A stretch of DNA of 64,000 nucleotides from contig CALVCS010000011.1 of NCBI GenBank assembly GCA_944326035.1, forward strand, positions 186,001 to 250,000. The letters are read 5' to 3'. The notes below the pieces were generated by a model. It worked only from the letters and a program-made list of their open reading frames with translations. It searched no databases and was not told where the DNA came from. This document shows positions 9,680 through 17,818 of this stretch, in pieces (position 1 is the first letter of the stretch; every line of letters starts with the position of its first letter). Source of the stretch: an uncultured Alistipes sp. GTDB lineage: Bacteria > Bacteroidota > Bacteroidia > Bacteroidales > Rikenellaceae. Position numbers and translations under genes: made by a program.

Positions 9680-11038
9680 ATGTCGAAAGTCATCAAATTG
9701 AAAAAAGGTCTCGACATCAAGCTGGTGGGAGAAGCTCGCAAAGAGTTGACCCAGCTGCCTTTGCTTCCGACTTATGCGATATGTCCCGAAGATTTTATGG
9801 GGCTGACTCCTAAGTTGTTGGTTAAGGTGGGCGATACGGTCAAGGCCGGGACACCGTTGTTTTTCGATAAGTACCGTCCCGAGGTGTTGGTTGCCTCGCC
9901 GGTGAGCGGAACGGTTACGGCCGTCAACCGTGGCGAAAAACGCAAAATCCTGAGCGTGGTCGTGACCACCGATGGGGAACAGACCTATGAGTCGATCCAG
10001 GTGCCTGCGCTGGGATCGGCCTCCAAAGAAGAGGTGACCCGTGCAATGCTGCAAGCGGGTCTGTGGCCTATGGTGATTCAGCGCCCTTATGGGATCATCG
10101 CCAACCCCGAAAATACGCCGAAAGCGATTTTCGTTTCGGGATTCGATTCGGCTCCGCTGGCGCCGGATATGAACTATGTGCTGGCTGACGAGCTGGATAA
10201 TTTGAACGCCGGCTTCGAAGCGTTGGGTAAATTGACGACCGGAAAAGTTCATTTGAGCCTGAAAGCCGGGACCAACGGCGTGTTGAATCAGGTGAAAGGG
10301 GTCGAAATGCACACCTTTGAAGGTCCGCATCCGGCCGGGAATGTCGGGGTGCAGATCCACCATATCGACCCGATCAATAAGGGCGATATCGTTTGGACCC
10401 TCGATGTACAGAACGTGGCGATCTTGGGTCGTCTGTTCCGTACCGGGAAAGTGGATATGACCAAAGTGGTGGTGCTGGACGGCTCGGAAGTGGCCGATGC
10501 CCACTATTTCCGGACGATTGTCGGAGCTCCGATCAACGGAATCCTCAAGAAAAGCAATATCGCCAATCAAGTGCCGGAATCAGAAATCCGTATCATCAGC
10601 GGGAATGTACTCACCGGTAAGAAAGTGTCGATGGACGGTTTCCTGGGGTACTATCACAACCAGGTGACGGTGATTCCCGAAGGCAACAAATATGAAATGC
10701 TGGGCTGGATGATGCCCCGTCTGAATAAGTTCTCCGTATCGCACAGCTACTTCTCGTGGTTGATGCCCAACAAGAAATACGATCTGGACACCAATCTGAA
10801 CGGCGGAGTGAGAGCCTTTGTCGTAACGGGCTTGTACGACAAATACCTGCCGATGGATATCTATCCGATGTACCTGCTCAAGGCTATTTTGGCCGGAGAC
10901 ATCGAAAAGATGGAAAATCTGGGTCTGTACGAAGTGATCGAAGAAGATTTTGCGTTGTGCGAATTTGTCGATCCCTCCAAGACCGCTATGCAGCAAATCA
11001 TCCGTGACGGGATCAACCTGATGATTAAGGAGCTTTAA
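9680..11038 (+). CDS. nqrA: Na+-translocating NADH:quinone reductase subunit A
   Basis: The peripheral cytoplasmic subunit of Na+-NQR, the respiratory pump that couples NADH oxidation by quinone to Na+ export. It is 452 residues from the ATG at 9680 (MSKVIKLKKGLDI); an ATG at 9647 in frame would add 11 non-conserved residues. The N-terminal barrel-sandwich region with VASPVSGTVTAV is typical. First gene of nqrABCDEF; nqrB follows after 16 bases. Confidence 0.96.
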   Translation: MSKVIKLKKGLDIKLVGEARKELTQLPLLPTYAICPEDFMGLTPKLLVKVGDTVKAGTPLFFDKYRPEVLVASPVSGTVTAVNRGEKRKILSVVVTTDGEQTYESIQVPALGSASKEEVTRAMLQAGLWPMVIQRPYGIIANPENTPKAIFVSGFDSAPLAPDMNYVLADELDNLNAGFEALGKLTTGKVHLSLKAGTNGVLNQVKGVEMHTFEGPHPAGNVGVQIHHIDPINKGDIVWTLDVQNVAILGRLFRTGKVDMTKVVVLDGSEVADAHYFRTIVGAPINGILKKSNIANQVPESEIRIISGNVLTGKKVSMDGFLGYYHNQVTVIPEGNKYEMLGWMMPRLNKFSVSHSYFSWLMPNKKYDLDTNLNGGVRAFVVTGLYDKYLPMDIYPMYLLKAILAGDIEKMENLGLYEVIEEDFALCEFVDPSKTAMQQIIRDGINLMIKEL

Positions 11039-11054
11039 TTAACAATCACACGCA

Positions 11055-12236
11055 ATGAAAGTATTAAGAAATTGGATTGACAAGATAAAGCCGAATTTCG
11101 AAAAGGGAGGGAAGTTCGAAAAGCTCCATTCGACGTTCGATGCTTTCGAGACCTTTCTGTTCGTGCCCAATACGGTGACCCGCAACGGGAGTCATATCCG
11201 CGATGCTGTGGATCTGAAACGAGTCATGGCGGTCGTGGTCCTGGCGTTGTTGCCGGCCCTGCTCTTCGGGATGTATAACACGGGGTTGCAGCACTTCCGC
11301 GCCGTGGGTATGCCCGATGCTTCGTTCTGGACCTGCTTTGGGTTCGGGTTCTGGAAAGTGCTTCCTATTATTATTGTATCGTATGTGGTAGGGCTCGGTA
11401 TCGAGTTCATCTCGGCCCAGATTCGCCACCATGAAGTCAACGAAGGGTTCTTGGTCAGCGGGATGTTGATTCCGCTGGTGATGCCGGTGGATGTGCCGCT
11501 GTGGATGGTGGCCCTCGGAACCGCTTTCGCGGTGATTATCGGCAAGGAAGTCTTCGGTGGAACGGGGATGAACGTCTTCAACCCGGCGTTGATGGCCCGT
11601 GCCTTTATTTTCTTCGCCTATACGCCCTACATGTCGGGGGATAAGGTGTGGACGGCCGGTCTGTTGCAAGGGCAGGGCGTGGACGGTTACTCGGGGGCGA
11701 CTCCGCTGACCGATGCCGCCGGTGCCGTGCTCAACGGAGCCAGCGAAATCACCTGGACCCATCCCGGCCCGCTCAACTGGTTCCTGGGAACGATCCCCGG
11801 TTCGATCGGTGAAACGTCGACGGTGGCTATTCTGATCGGTGCCGTGATTCTGTTGTGGACCGGTGTCGCTTCGTGGCGTATCATGCTCAGCGTATTTGCC
11901 GGCGGTTATCTGATGGGGTTGCTGTTCAACCTGATCGGACTGAACGCCTATATGAATATTCCGGCTTACTATCATCTGATCATCGGTGGGTTTGCCTTCG
12001 GGGCCGTCTTCATGGCTACCGACCCGGTAACCGGCGCACAGACCAATACCGGGAAATTTATCTATGGCTTCTTGATCGGGGCGATGGCGGTCCTCATCCG
12101 GGTGGTCAACCCGGGCTATCCCGAAGGGATGATGCTCTCGATTCTGTTGATGAATGCCGTAGCTCCGCTGATCGACTACTATGTGGTTCAGGCAAATATC
12201 CGTCGTCGTAACAAGCGCTTGAGCGCTGCAAAATAA
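11055..12236 (+). CDS. nqrB: Na+-translocating NADH:quinone reductase subunit B
   Basis: The large membrane subunit (393 residues, about ten hydrophobic segments) carrying a covalent FMN, riboflavin and the Na+ path. The covalent FMN motif is DGYSGATPLT (around residue 217), in which the threonine is flavinylated. Flavinylation requires ApbE, which is not encoded in this window. nqrC starts 11 bases after the stop, with a strong AAGGAGGTGA ribosome binding site overlapping the nqrB end. Confidence 0.96.
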   Translation: MKVLRNWIDKIKPNFEKGGKFEKLHSTFDAFETFLFVPNTVTRNGSHIRDAVDLKRVMAVVVLALLPALLFGMYNTGLQHFRAVGMPDASFWTCFGFGFWKVLPIIIVSYVVGLGIEFISAQIRHHEVNEGFLVSGMLIPLVMPVDVPLWMVALGTAFAVIIGKEVFGGTGMNVFNPALMARAFIFFAYTPYMSGDKVWTAGLLQGQGVDGYSGATPLTDAAGAVLNGASEITWTHPGPLNWFLGTIPGSIGETSTVAILIGAVILLWTGVASWRIMLSVFAGGYLMGLLFNLIGLNAYMNIPAYYHLIIGGFAFGAVFMATDPVTGAQTNTGKFIYGFLIGAMAVLIRVVNPGYPEGMMLSILLMNAVAPLIDYYVVQANIRRRNKRLSAAK

Positions 12237-12247
12237 GGAGGTGAATC

Positions 12248-13186
12248 ATGAGCAACAAGAAATTTAAATGTACCGTTTGCGGTTACGTGCACGAAGGGGA
12301 TTCGGCTCCGGCGACTTGTCCGGTATGCGGTGCCCCGGCCTCCAAGTTCGAACAAGAAAAGCCGCAGGGAGCGAAGATGAACAAGAATAGTAACCTTTAT
12401 ATTATTGCCTATGCCTCGATCATGGTGATCCTGGTGGCGGCTGTACTGACTTATGCCTCGTTGTCGCTGGCCGGTCGTCAGAACGAAAATGTGCGCATCG
12501 AAAAGATGAGCGATATTTTGCGTTCGATCGGTGAAGGAACCGAAGCCGATAAGGCCCCCGACAAGGCAAAATACATTACGGAAGAGTACAATAAGTACAT
12601 CACCGACAGTTATGCAATCAACGTGGCCGGCGATCGGATCGACAGTGTGGACGCCTTCAAACTGTTGACCAACCTTAAGGCTGAATACGACAAGGCGCCG
12701 GCCGATCGTCTCTTGCCGGTTTTTGTCAGCAAGAATGCAGAAGGTGTGGTGAGCTACATCATTCCGGTCTGGGGGAAAGGTCTTTGGGGACCGATCTGGG
12801 GCTATGTAGCCTTGGCTTCCGACTGGGATACCATCAATGGGGTGGTGTTCGACCACAAGAGCGAAACCCCGGGGCTGGGTGCTGAAATCGCCACGGCGCA
12901 TTTCCAGGCTCAGTTCAAGGGCAAAAAGATTCTGAAAGACGGAAAAGTCGTAGCGATCATCGTACAAAAAGGTGGCGCTGCGGATGACGATCCGTATGCG
13001 GTCGATGCGTTGTCGGGGGGTACCCTGACCAGTCACGGTTTGCAGAATATGCTGAAAGATTGCCTGAGCGATTATGACGCTTACATCGAAAAGCAGCTGG
13101 CGGCAGGTTTGACGACCGACTCTGTGCAGCCGGCCGAAACGGTTGCTGCAGCCGATTCAACCGATTCATTAACCAATAACCAATAG
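12248..13186 (+). CDS. nqrC: Na+-NQR subunit C with N-terminal rubredoxin-like domain
   Basis: A 312-residue NqrC, longer than the usual 230-260. Residues 1-35 form a small rubredoxin-like (rubrerythrin C-terminal type) iron or zinc knuckle: C8-x2-C11 and C24-x2-C27 in [10 protein letters not shown] and [12 protein letters not shown] membrane segment follows (about 48-72), then the periplasmic FMN-binding domain with the flavinylation motif SGGTLTSHG, and a short Ser/Thr/Ala-rich tail. The first ATG has a strong AAGGAGGTGA site at 12235-12244. An internal ATG at 12377 (M44) could give a domain-free NqrC but lacks an obvious site. NqrC's N-terminus is cytoplasmic in known structures, so the knuckle should face the cytoplasm. 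Confidence 0.93.
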   Translation: MSNKKFKCTVCGYVHEGDSAPATCPVCGAPASKFEQEKPQGAKMNKNSNLYIIAYASIMVILVAAVLTYASLSLAGRQNENVRIEKMSDILRSIGEGTEADKAPDKAKYITEEYNKYITDSYAINVAGDRIDSVDAFKLLTNLKAEYDKAPADRLLPVFVSKNAEGVVSYIIPVWGKGLWGPIWGYVALASDWDTINGVVFDHKSETPGLGAEIATAHFQAQFKGKKILKDGKVVAIIVQKGGAADDDPYAVDALSGGTLTSHGLQNMLKDCLSDYDAYIEKQLAAGLTTDSVQPAETVAAADSTDSLTNNQ

Positions 13187-13190
13187 GGCG

Positions 13191-13853
13191 ATGAGTGAAG
13201 TAAAAGAAAAAGAGCCGTTGTTTTCGGCCAAGAATTTGAAACTCCTGACCAATCCGTTCAGTCAGGAAAACCCGATTGCGGTTCAGATTCTGGGGATTTG
13301 TTCCGCTCTGGCCGTGACCGCCAAACTCAAACCTGCGTTTGTCATGGCCCTGTCGGTGATGGTGGTGACGGGTTTTTCGAGTATGATTATCTCGCTGATT
13401 CGTAAAGGAATACCTTCGCGTATCCGTATCATTGTCCAGTTGGTGGTGGTCGCTGCGCTGGTAATTCTGGTGGACCAGATTCTGAAAGCCTATGTGTATG
13501 ACGTGAGCAAACAGCTCTCGGTGTTTGTGGGCTTGATTATTACGAACTGTATCATCATGGGCCGTATCGAAGCCTTCGCCTTGGGGAATAAACCCTGGCC
13601 GTCGTTCCTGGATGGGATCGGTAACGGGATCGGTTACGGGATCGTGCTGATTATCTTGGGCTTCTTCCGTGAACTGCTGGGTGCCGGTACCCTGTGGGGC
13701 TACCGTATCATTCCCGAAAGCTGGTATGTGGCCAACGGCGGGTTCTATGAAAACAACGCCTTGATGTTGTTGCCTCCGATGGCGCTGATCGGGGTGGGCC
13801 TGATTATCTGGGTACACCGCAGCTTCAACAAGAACCTGATCGAAAAGAAATAG
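13191..13853 (+). CDS. nqrD: Na+-translocating NADH:quinone reductase subunit D
   Basis: A 220-residue integral membrane subunit with about six hydrophobic segments. The two half-membrane cysteines that, with NqrE, hold the intramembrane iron-sulfur centre are visible in LGICSALAV and TNCIIMGR. It starts five bases after the nqrC stop. Confidence 0.95.
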   Translation: MSEVKEKEPLFSAKNLKLLTNPFSQENPIAVQILGICSALAVTAKLKPAFVMALSVMVVTGFSSMIISLIRKGIPSRIRIIVQLVVVAALVILVDQILKAYVYDVSKQLSVFVGLIITNCIIMGRIEAFALGNKPWPSFLDGIGNGIGYGIVLIILGFFRELLGAGTLWGYRIIPESWYVANGGFYENNALMLLPPMALIGVGLIIWVHRSFNKNLIEKK

Positions 13854-13876
13854 TAACGGTTATCTGAAAACAAGCT

Positions 13877-14509
13877 ATGGAAAACATTTTAAGCATATTC
13901 GTCAAGTCGATCTTTATCGAGAACATGGTCTTTGCGTTCTTCTTCGGGATGTGTTCGTTCATCGCCGTGAGCAAGAGCGTGAAAACAGCCATGGGTCTGG
14001 GGGTTGCCGTGATTTTCGTAATGACGATGACCGTTCCGATCAACTACCTGCTCAACGAGTATATCCTCAAACCCGGTGCGCTCTCTTGGGTTAATCCCGA
14101 TTACGGCGTGACGGGCAGTACGCCTATCGACTTGAGCTTCCTGAGTTTCATTGTGTTCATCGCGGTGATCGCCTCGTTCGTCCAGCTGGTGGAAATGGTG
14201 GTGGAAAAATTCGCTCCGGTACTGTATAATCAGTTGGGGATTTTCCTGCCGTTGATCGCTGTGAACTGCGCCATCATGGGAGGCTCGCTCTTCATGCAGG
14301 AACGTGACTACGCTTCGTTGGGCGAAGCCACAACCTTTGCCCTGGGTTCAGGGATTGGTTGGTGGTTGGCCATCATCCTGATGGCGGCTATCCGCGAACG
14401 TTTGTCCTACTCGAACATCCCCGCTCCGTTGCGCGGGGCCGGTATCACGTTTATCCTGACCGGTCTGATGGGGATTGCCTTCATGACCTTCCTGGGTATT
14501 CAACTCTAA
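13877..14509 (+). CDS. nqrE: Na+-translocating NADH:quinone reductase subunit E
   Basis: A 210-residue membrane subunit homologous to NqrD in inverted topology. The iron-ligand cysteines occur in FGMCSFIAV and AVNCAIMGG. Fifth gene of the nqr operon. Confidence 0.95.
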   Translation: MENILSIFVKSIFIENMVFAFFFGMCSFIAVSKSVKTAMGLGVAVIFVMTMTVPINYLLNEYILKPGALSWVNPDYGVTGSTPIDLSFLSFIVFIAVIASFVQLVEMVVEKFAPVLYNQLGIFLPLIAVNCAIMGGSLFMQERDYASLGEATTFALGSGIGWWLAIILMAAIRERLSYSNIPAPLRGAGITFILTGLMGIAFMTFLGIQL

Positions 14510-14542
14510 CGGGATTACGCTAAAAATTAAAAGAAACAAAAT

Positions 14543-15805
14543 ATGGGATTAACAATCATCATTGCCATTATCGCCTTTCTGGTGGTAACGTTGCTTCTGG
14601 TAGCACTGTTGCTCTACGCGAAGGCCAAACTGACCCCTTCGGGCGAGGTGCAGGTGGATATTAACGATGGAGAGAAGGTGCTGACCGTTGAACCGGGGAA
14701 CTCGTTGCTGTCTACCCTGGCGAATAACGGCATTTTCCTGCCTTCGGCATGCGGGGGCGGAGGTTCCTGCGGGATGTGCAGATGCCAGGTTGTGGAAGGC
14801 GGAGGCGATATCCTGCCCACGGAAGTCAATTTCTTCACCCGTCGCGAACAAGCGGAAAAATGGCGTTTGGGCTGCCAGGTGAAGGTGAAAGAAAATTTGA
14901 AAATCAAGGTTCCCGAAGCGGTACTGGGTGTGAAGAAATGGGAATGCACGGTGGTTTCGAACCGCAATATCTCGACCTTCTTGAAAGAGTTTGTGGTTAA
15001 ACTCCCCGAAGGCGAACACCTCAAATTCCGCAGTGGCGGTTATATTCAGATCGATATTCCGAAATATGATGAGATCAAGTTCTCGGATATGGATATCGAC
15101 GAATGCTATCGGGCCGATTGGGATAAGATGAAGATGTGGGATTTGGTAGCCACCAACCCCGAACCGACTTTCCGAGCCTATTCGATGGCGAACCACCCGG
15201 CCGAAGGAAACATCATCATGCTGAATATCCGTATTGCTACGCCGCCGTTTGATCGGGCGACGGGAACCTTTAAGAAGGTCAATCCGGGGATCTGCTCTTC
15301 GTACATCTTCTCGCGTAAACCAGGCGATAAGGTGACGATTTCGGGTCCTTACGGTGAATTCTTCTTGCCGGATAACCTGCCTGACGATCAGGAACTGATC
15401 TTCATCGGTGGGGGTGCCGGGATGGCCCCGATGCGGAGTCACATCATGCATCTGTTCAAGACCGAAAAGACGAAACGTCCGGTTTCCTTCTGGTATGGTG
15501 CCCGTGCGCTGAAGGAAGCTCCCTATCTCGACGATTTCCATGAAATCGAAAAAGAATTCCCCAACTTCAAGTTCCATTTGGCACTCGACCGTCAGGATCC
15601 GGAAGCCGATGCAGCCGGGGTGGATTACAAAGTAGGCTTCGTTCATCAGGTACTCTATGAAAACTACCTGAAGAACCACGAAGAACCCGAAAGCTGCCTC
15701 TACCTGATGTGTGGACCTCCGATGATGATCTCGTCGGTTGTGAACATGTTGGATAGCCTGGGTGTTCCGAAAGAAAATATTATGTATGACAACTTCGGCT
15801 CGTAA
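14543..15805 (+). CDS. nqrF: Na+-translocating NADH:quinone reductase subunit F
   Basis: The NADH-oxidising subunit (420 residues): one N-terminal membrane helix (about 2-24), a plant-type 2Fe-2S ferredoxin domain with the cysteine cluster ACGGGGSCGMCRC and a fourth cysteine in RLGCQVKV, then FAD (RAYSMANHP) and NADH (GGGAGMAPMRSH) binding domains of the ferredoxin reductase type. It closes the nqr operon and is followed by a terminator at 15825-15861. Confidence 0.96.
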   Translation: MGLTIIIAIIAFLVVTLLLVALLLYAKAKLTPSGEVQVDINDGEKVLTVEPGNSLLSTLANNGIFLPSACGGGGSCGMCRCQVVEGGGDILPTEVNFFTRREQAEKWRLGCQVKVKENLKIKVPEAVLGVKKWECTVVSNRNISTFLKEFVVKLPEGEHLKFRSGGYIQIDIPKYDEIKFSDMDIDECYRADWDKMKMWDLVATNPEPTFRAYSMANHPAEGNIIMLNIRIATPPFDRATGTFKKVNPGICSSYIFSRKPGDKVTISGPYGEFFLPDNLPDDQELIFIGGGAGMAPMRSHIMHLFKTEKTKRPVSFWYGARALKEAPYLDDFHEIEKEFPNFKFHLALDRQDPEADAAGVDYKVGFVHQVLYENYLKNHEEPESCLYLMCGPPMMISSVVNMLDSLGVPKENIMYDNFGS

Positions 15806-15824
15806 AGAGTCCGTGATAGATCAC

Positions 15825-15861
15825 AAACAGGGATGGGTATCGTACTCGTCCCTGTTTTTTT
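15825..15861 (+). terminator. Rho-independent terminator of the nqr operon
   Basis: A 9-bp perfect stem (15825-15833 with 15849-15857), extendable by two pairs, followed by a T run to 15861. It lies between nqrF and the nnr start at 15897. Confidence 0.85.
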
Positions 15862-15896
15862 GTATCTTTACTTTTAGGAATGAAAGTTTGTCGGAG

Positions 15897-17375
15897 ATGA
15901 AAATTTTGACTGGAACGCAGATTCGAGAAGCCGACCGTTATACGATGCAACAGGAGTCGATCGAAAGCATCGATTTGATGGAACGGGCTTCGGAAACGAT
16001 CGCACAATGGATTGCCCAACATGTAGAACCGGATGTTCCTTTGTGTTTTCTGATCGGAAAAGGCAATAATGGAGGGGATGGTCTGGCCGTCGCTCGGATT
16101 TTGAGTCGGGCAGGCTATCTCTGCGAGGTGTATCGGCTCTTTGAGGTCGAGCAGCTTTCACCGGATTGTCGGACCAATCTGGAACGTTTGCCGGCCACCG
16201 TATCCGTCCGGCCGTTCTCTCCGTCCGTCTGTTTTGCGGAGGGGGTGATCGTCGATGCTCTATTGGGCAGTGGTGTGCACGGACGGGTCGAAGGAGTGCT
16301 GGCCGAGGCGATCGACTGGATCAATCGCCAAGGAGTTCGCGTTCTGTCGATCGATTTGCCGTCGGGATTGCAGACCGAATATGGCACCGACCCGCATGGG
16401 GTGGTGCAGGCTTCGACCACGTTGACGCTGGAGTTTCCCAAATTATCGATGTTATTGCCCGAAGCGGGGGATTGTGCCGGGGAGGTGGTGGTGCTTCCCA
16501 TCGGTTTGGATGCGGAGTTTATCCGACAGGCCGAGTCTCCTTATTGGTATGTCGATGAGGCTTGGGTCTCCCAGCGGGTGCAATCACGCCGGAAATTTGC
16601 GCATAAGGGCACTTATGGACATGCCTTGTTGATCTGTGGAAGCGAAGGAATGATCGGCGCAGCCATTCTGGCTGCAGGGGCGGCCTTGCGGTCGGGGTGC
16701 GGGTTGGTGACGGTACATATGCCGCGTCAGGAGACCGGGTCCTTGTATGCTCACTGCCCATCCGCGATGTTGAGTGGGGATGATCAGCCCTATTTTTCGG
16801 CCTTGCCGGCCCATATGGAGCGATTTACGGCCATTGGCATCGGGTGTGGATTAGGAAAGCGCCCACAGACCTTGAAGGCCTTAGAGACCCTTTTAAAGCT
16901 CGAACGACCGTTGGTATTGGATGCCGATGCGTTGAATCTGCTGGCGGAAAATCCCTCGCTGCAAACTTTGATCACTCCGCAGAGTGTCCTGACTCCGCAT
17001 GTCGGGGAGTTGCGTCGTTTGGTCGGGCCGTGGGGAGATGATGAGGAACGGAATCAGTTGGCGTCGGCGCTGGCGCAACGATTGGCCTCGTACGTGGTGG
17101 TCAAAGGGGCCCATACGATGGTGTGTACCCCGGAGGGGAAGTTCTATTTCAATTCGACCGGCAATCCGGGCATGGCTAAAGGCGGTAGCGGAGATGTATT
17201 GACGGGTTTGATTACCGGCCTGATCGCGCGGGGTTATGATCCCGGTCGGGCGGCGATTTTGGGCGTTTATTGGCATGGTGCTGCCGGCGACAAGGCGGCA
17301 GAGTATTATGGCCAGGAGAGCATGAATAGCGGCGATCTGGCAGAGTTTATCCAGGTAGAAAACGCCTGTATGTAG
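15897..17375 (+). CDS. nnr: Bifunctional NAD(P)H-hydrate epimerase / ADP-dependent NAD(P)H-hydrate dehydratase
   Basis: Repairs damaged NAD(P)HX: the N-terminal YjeF_N domain (about residues 1-210) epimerises the hydrate, and the C-terminal ribokinase-like domain (about 225-490) dehydrates it with ADP. Both halves look intact: LTGTQIREAD at the start, and NPGMAKGGSGDVLTGLITG in the C-terminal domain. The ATG at 15897 gives 492 residues and lies beyond the nqr terminator; the frame is open further upstream but overlaps nqrF. A near-consensus TATCTTTA box precedes the start. Placement behind an NADH-oxidising operon fits a nicotinamide-cofactor repair role. Confidence 0.93.
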   Translation: MKILTGTQIREADRYTMQQESIESIDLMERASETIAQWIAQHVEPDVPLCFLIGKGNNGGDGLAVARILSRAGYLCEVYRLFEVEQLSPDCRTNLERLPATVSVRPFSPSVCFAEGVIVDALLGSGVHGRVEGVLAEAIDWINRQGVRVLSIDLPSGLQTEYGTDPHGVVQASTTLTLEFPKLSMLLPEAGDCAGEVVVLPIGLDAEFIRQAESPYWYVDEAWVSQRVQSRRKFAHKGTYGHALLICGSEGMIGAAILAAGAALRSGCGLVTVHMPRQETGSLYAHCPSAMLSGDDQPYFSALPAHMERFTAIGIGCGLGKRPQTLKALETLLKLERPLVLDADALNLLAENPSLQTLITPQSVLTPHVGELRRLVGPWGDDEERNQLASALAQRLASYVVVKGAHTMVCTPEGKFYFNSTGNPGMAKGGSGDVLTGLITGLIARGYDPGRAAILGVYWHGAAGDKAAEYYGQESMNSGDLAEFIQVENACM

Positions 17376-17394
17376 GGTTTTTGGGAAAAAATCG

Positions 17395-17402
17395 TATCTT
17401 TG
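17395..17402 (+). promoter_or_regulatory. -7 promoter element TATCTTTG for the 94-residue protein
   Basis: Exact TAnnTTTG match 28 bases before the ATG at 17430, with TTTGGG starting at 17380 and 11 bases between the TTTG and the box. Confidence 0.5.
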
Positions 17403-17429
17403 TCGTATTCAACTTTAAAACGAGACGTT

Positions 17430-17714
17430 ATGGCAAGTATTAGAAGAATTAAAAAAGACATAGATTACCTGGCCAGCGAAGTGATTTCGGATGGTTACAT
17501 GGCCTTGTATTTCAACGGTGCCGATAAACGGGCCGATATCATTGCCGTGATCGAAGAAGCGGTCGAACTGCGGAATTCGTTGTACGAACGGGCCAACAAT
17601 CCGGTTGAAAAACACAACAAAAGCTTGGTGAAAAAACATTATGCACAGATTCGTCGCGATATGATGAGCGGCGTCGATGCTTTGTTTGAAAAACTGAGTG
17701 CCGTTTGCAAATAG
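17430..17714 (+). CDS. Conserved small helical protein of unknown function
   Basis: A 94-residue, charged, apparently all-helical cytoplasmic protein starting MASIRRIKKDIDYLASEVIS. No signal, membrane segment, cysteine motif or catalytic motif is visible. I recall similar short proteins as conserved hypotheticals in Bacteroidetes, but no function is known to me. The ATG at 17430 is preferred over an in-frame start at 17400 because the -7 box overlaps the latter. It stands alone between nnr and a convergent lyase gene. Confidence 0.75.
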   Translation: MASIRRIKKDIDYLASEVISDGYMALYFNGADKRADIIAVIEEAVELRNSLYERANNPVEKHNKSLVKKHYAQIRRDMMSGVDALFEKLSAVCK

Positions 17715-17736
17715 AGGCTCCCGCTTGGACGTAACG

Positions 17737-17768
17737 AGAGAGCCCGCATCCATGGATGCGGGCTCTCT
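17737..17768. terminator. Perfect 32-base palindrome between convergent genes
   Basis: A perfect dyad (AGAGAGCCCGCATCC, then ATG GATGCGGGCTCTCT) between the stops of the genes ending at 17714 (plus) and 17819 (minus). Its position suggests a bidirectional terminator, but neither side has a good T run. Confidence 0.55.
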
Positions 17769-17818
17769 GTGTTATAGGAGGAGTGGGGAAGGGATCGTTG
17801 AATGACCCGGCGACCTGT

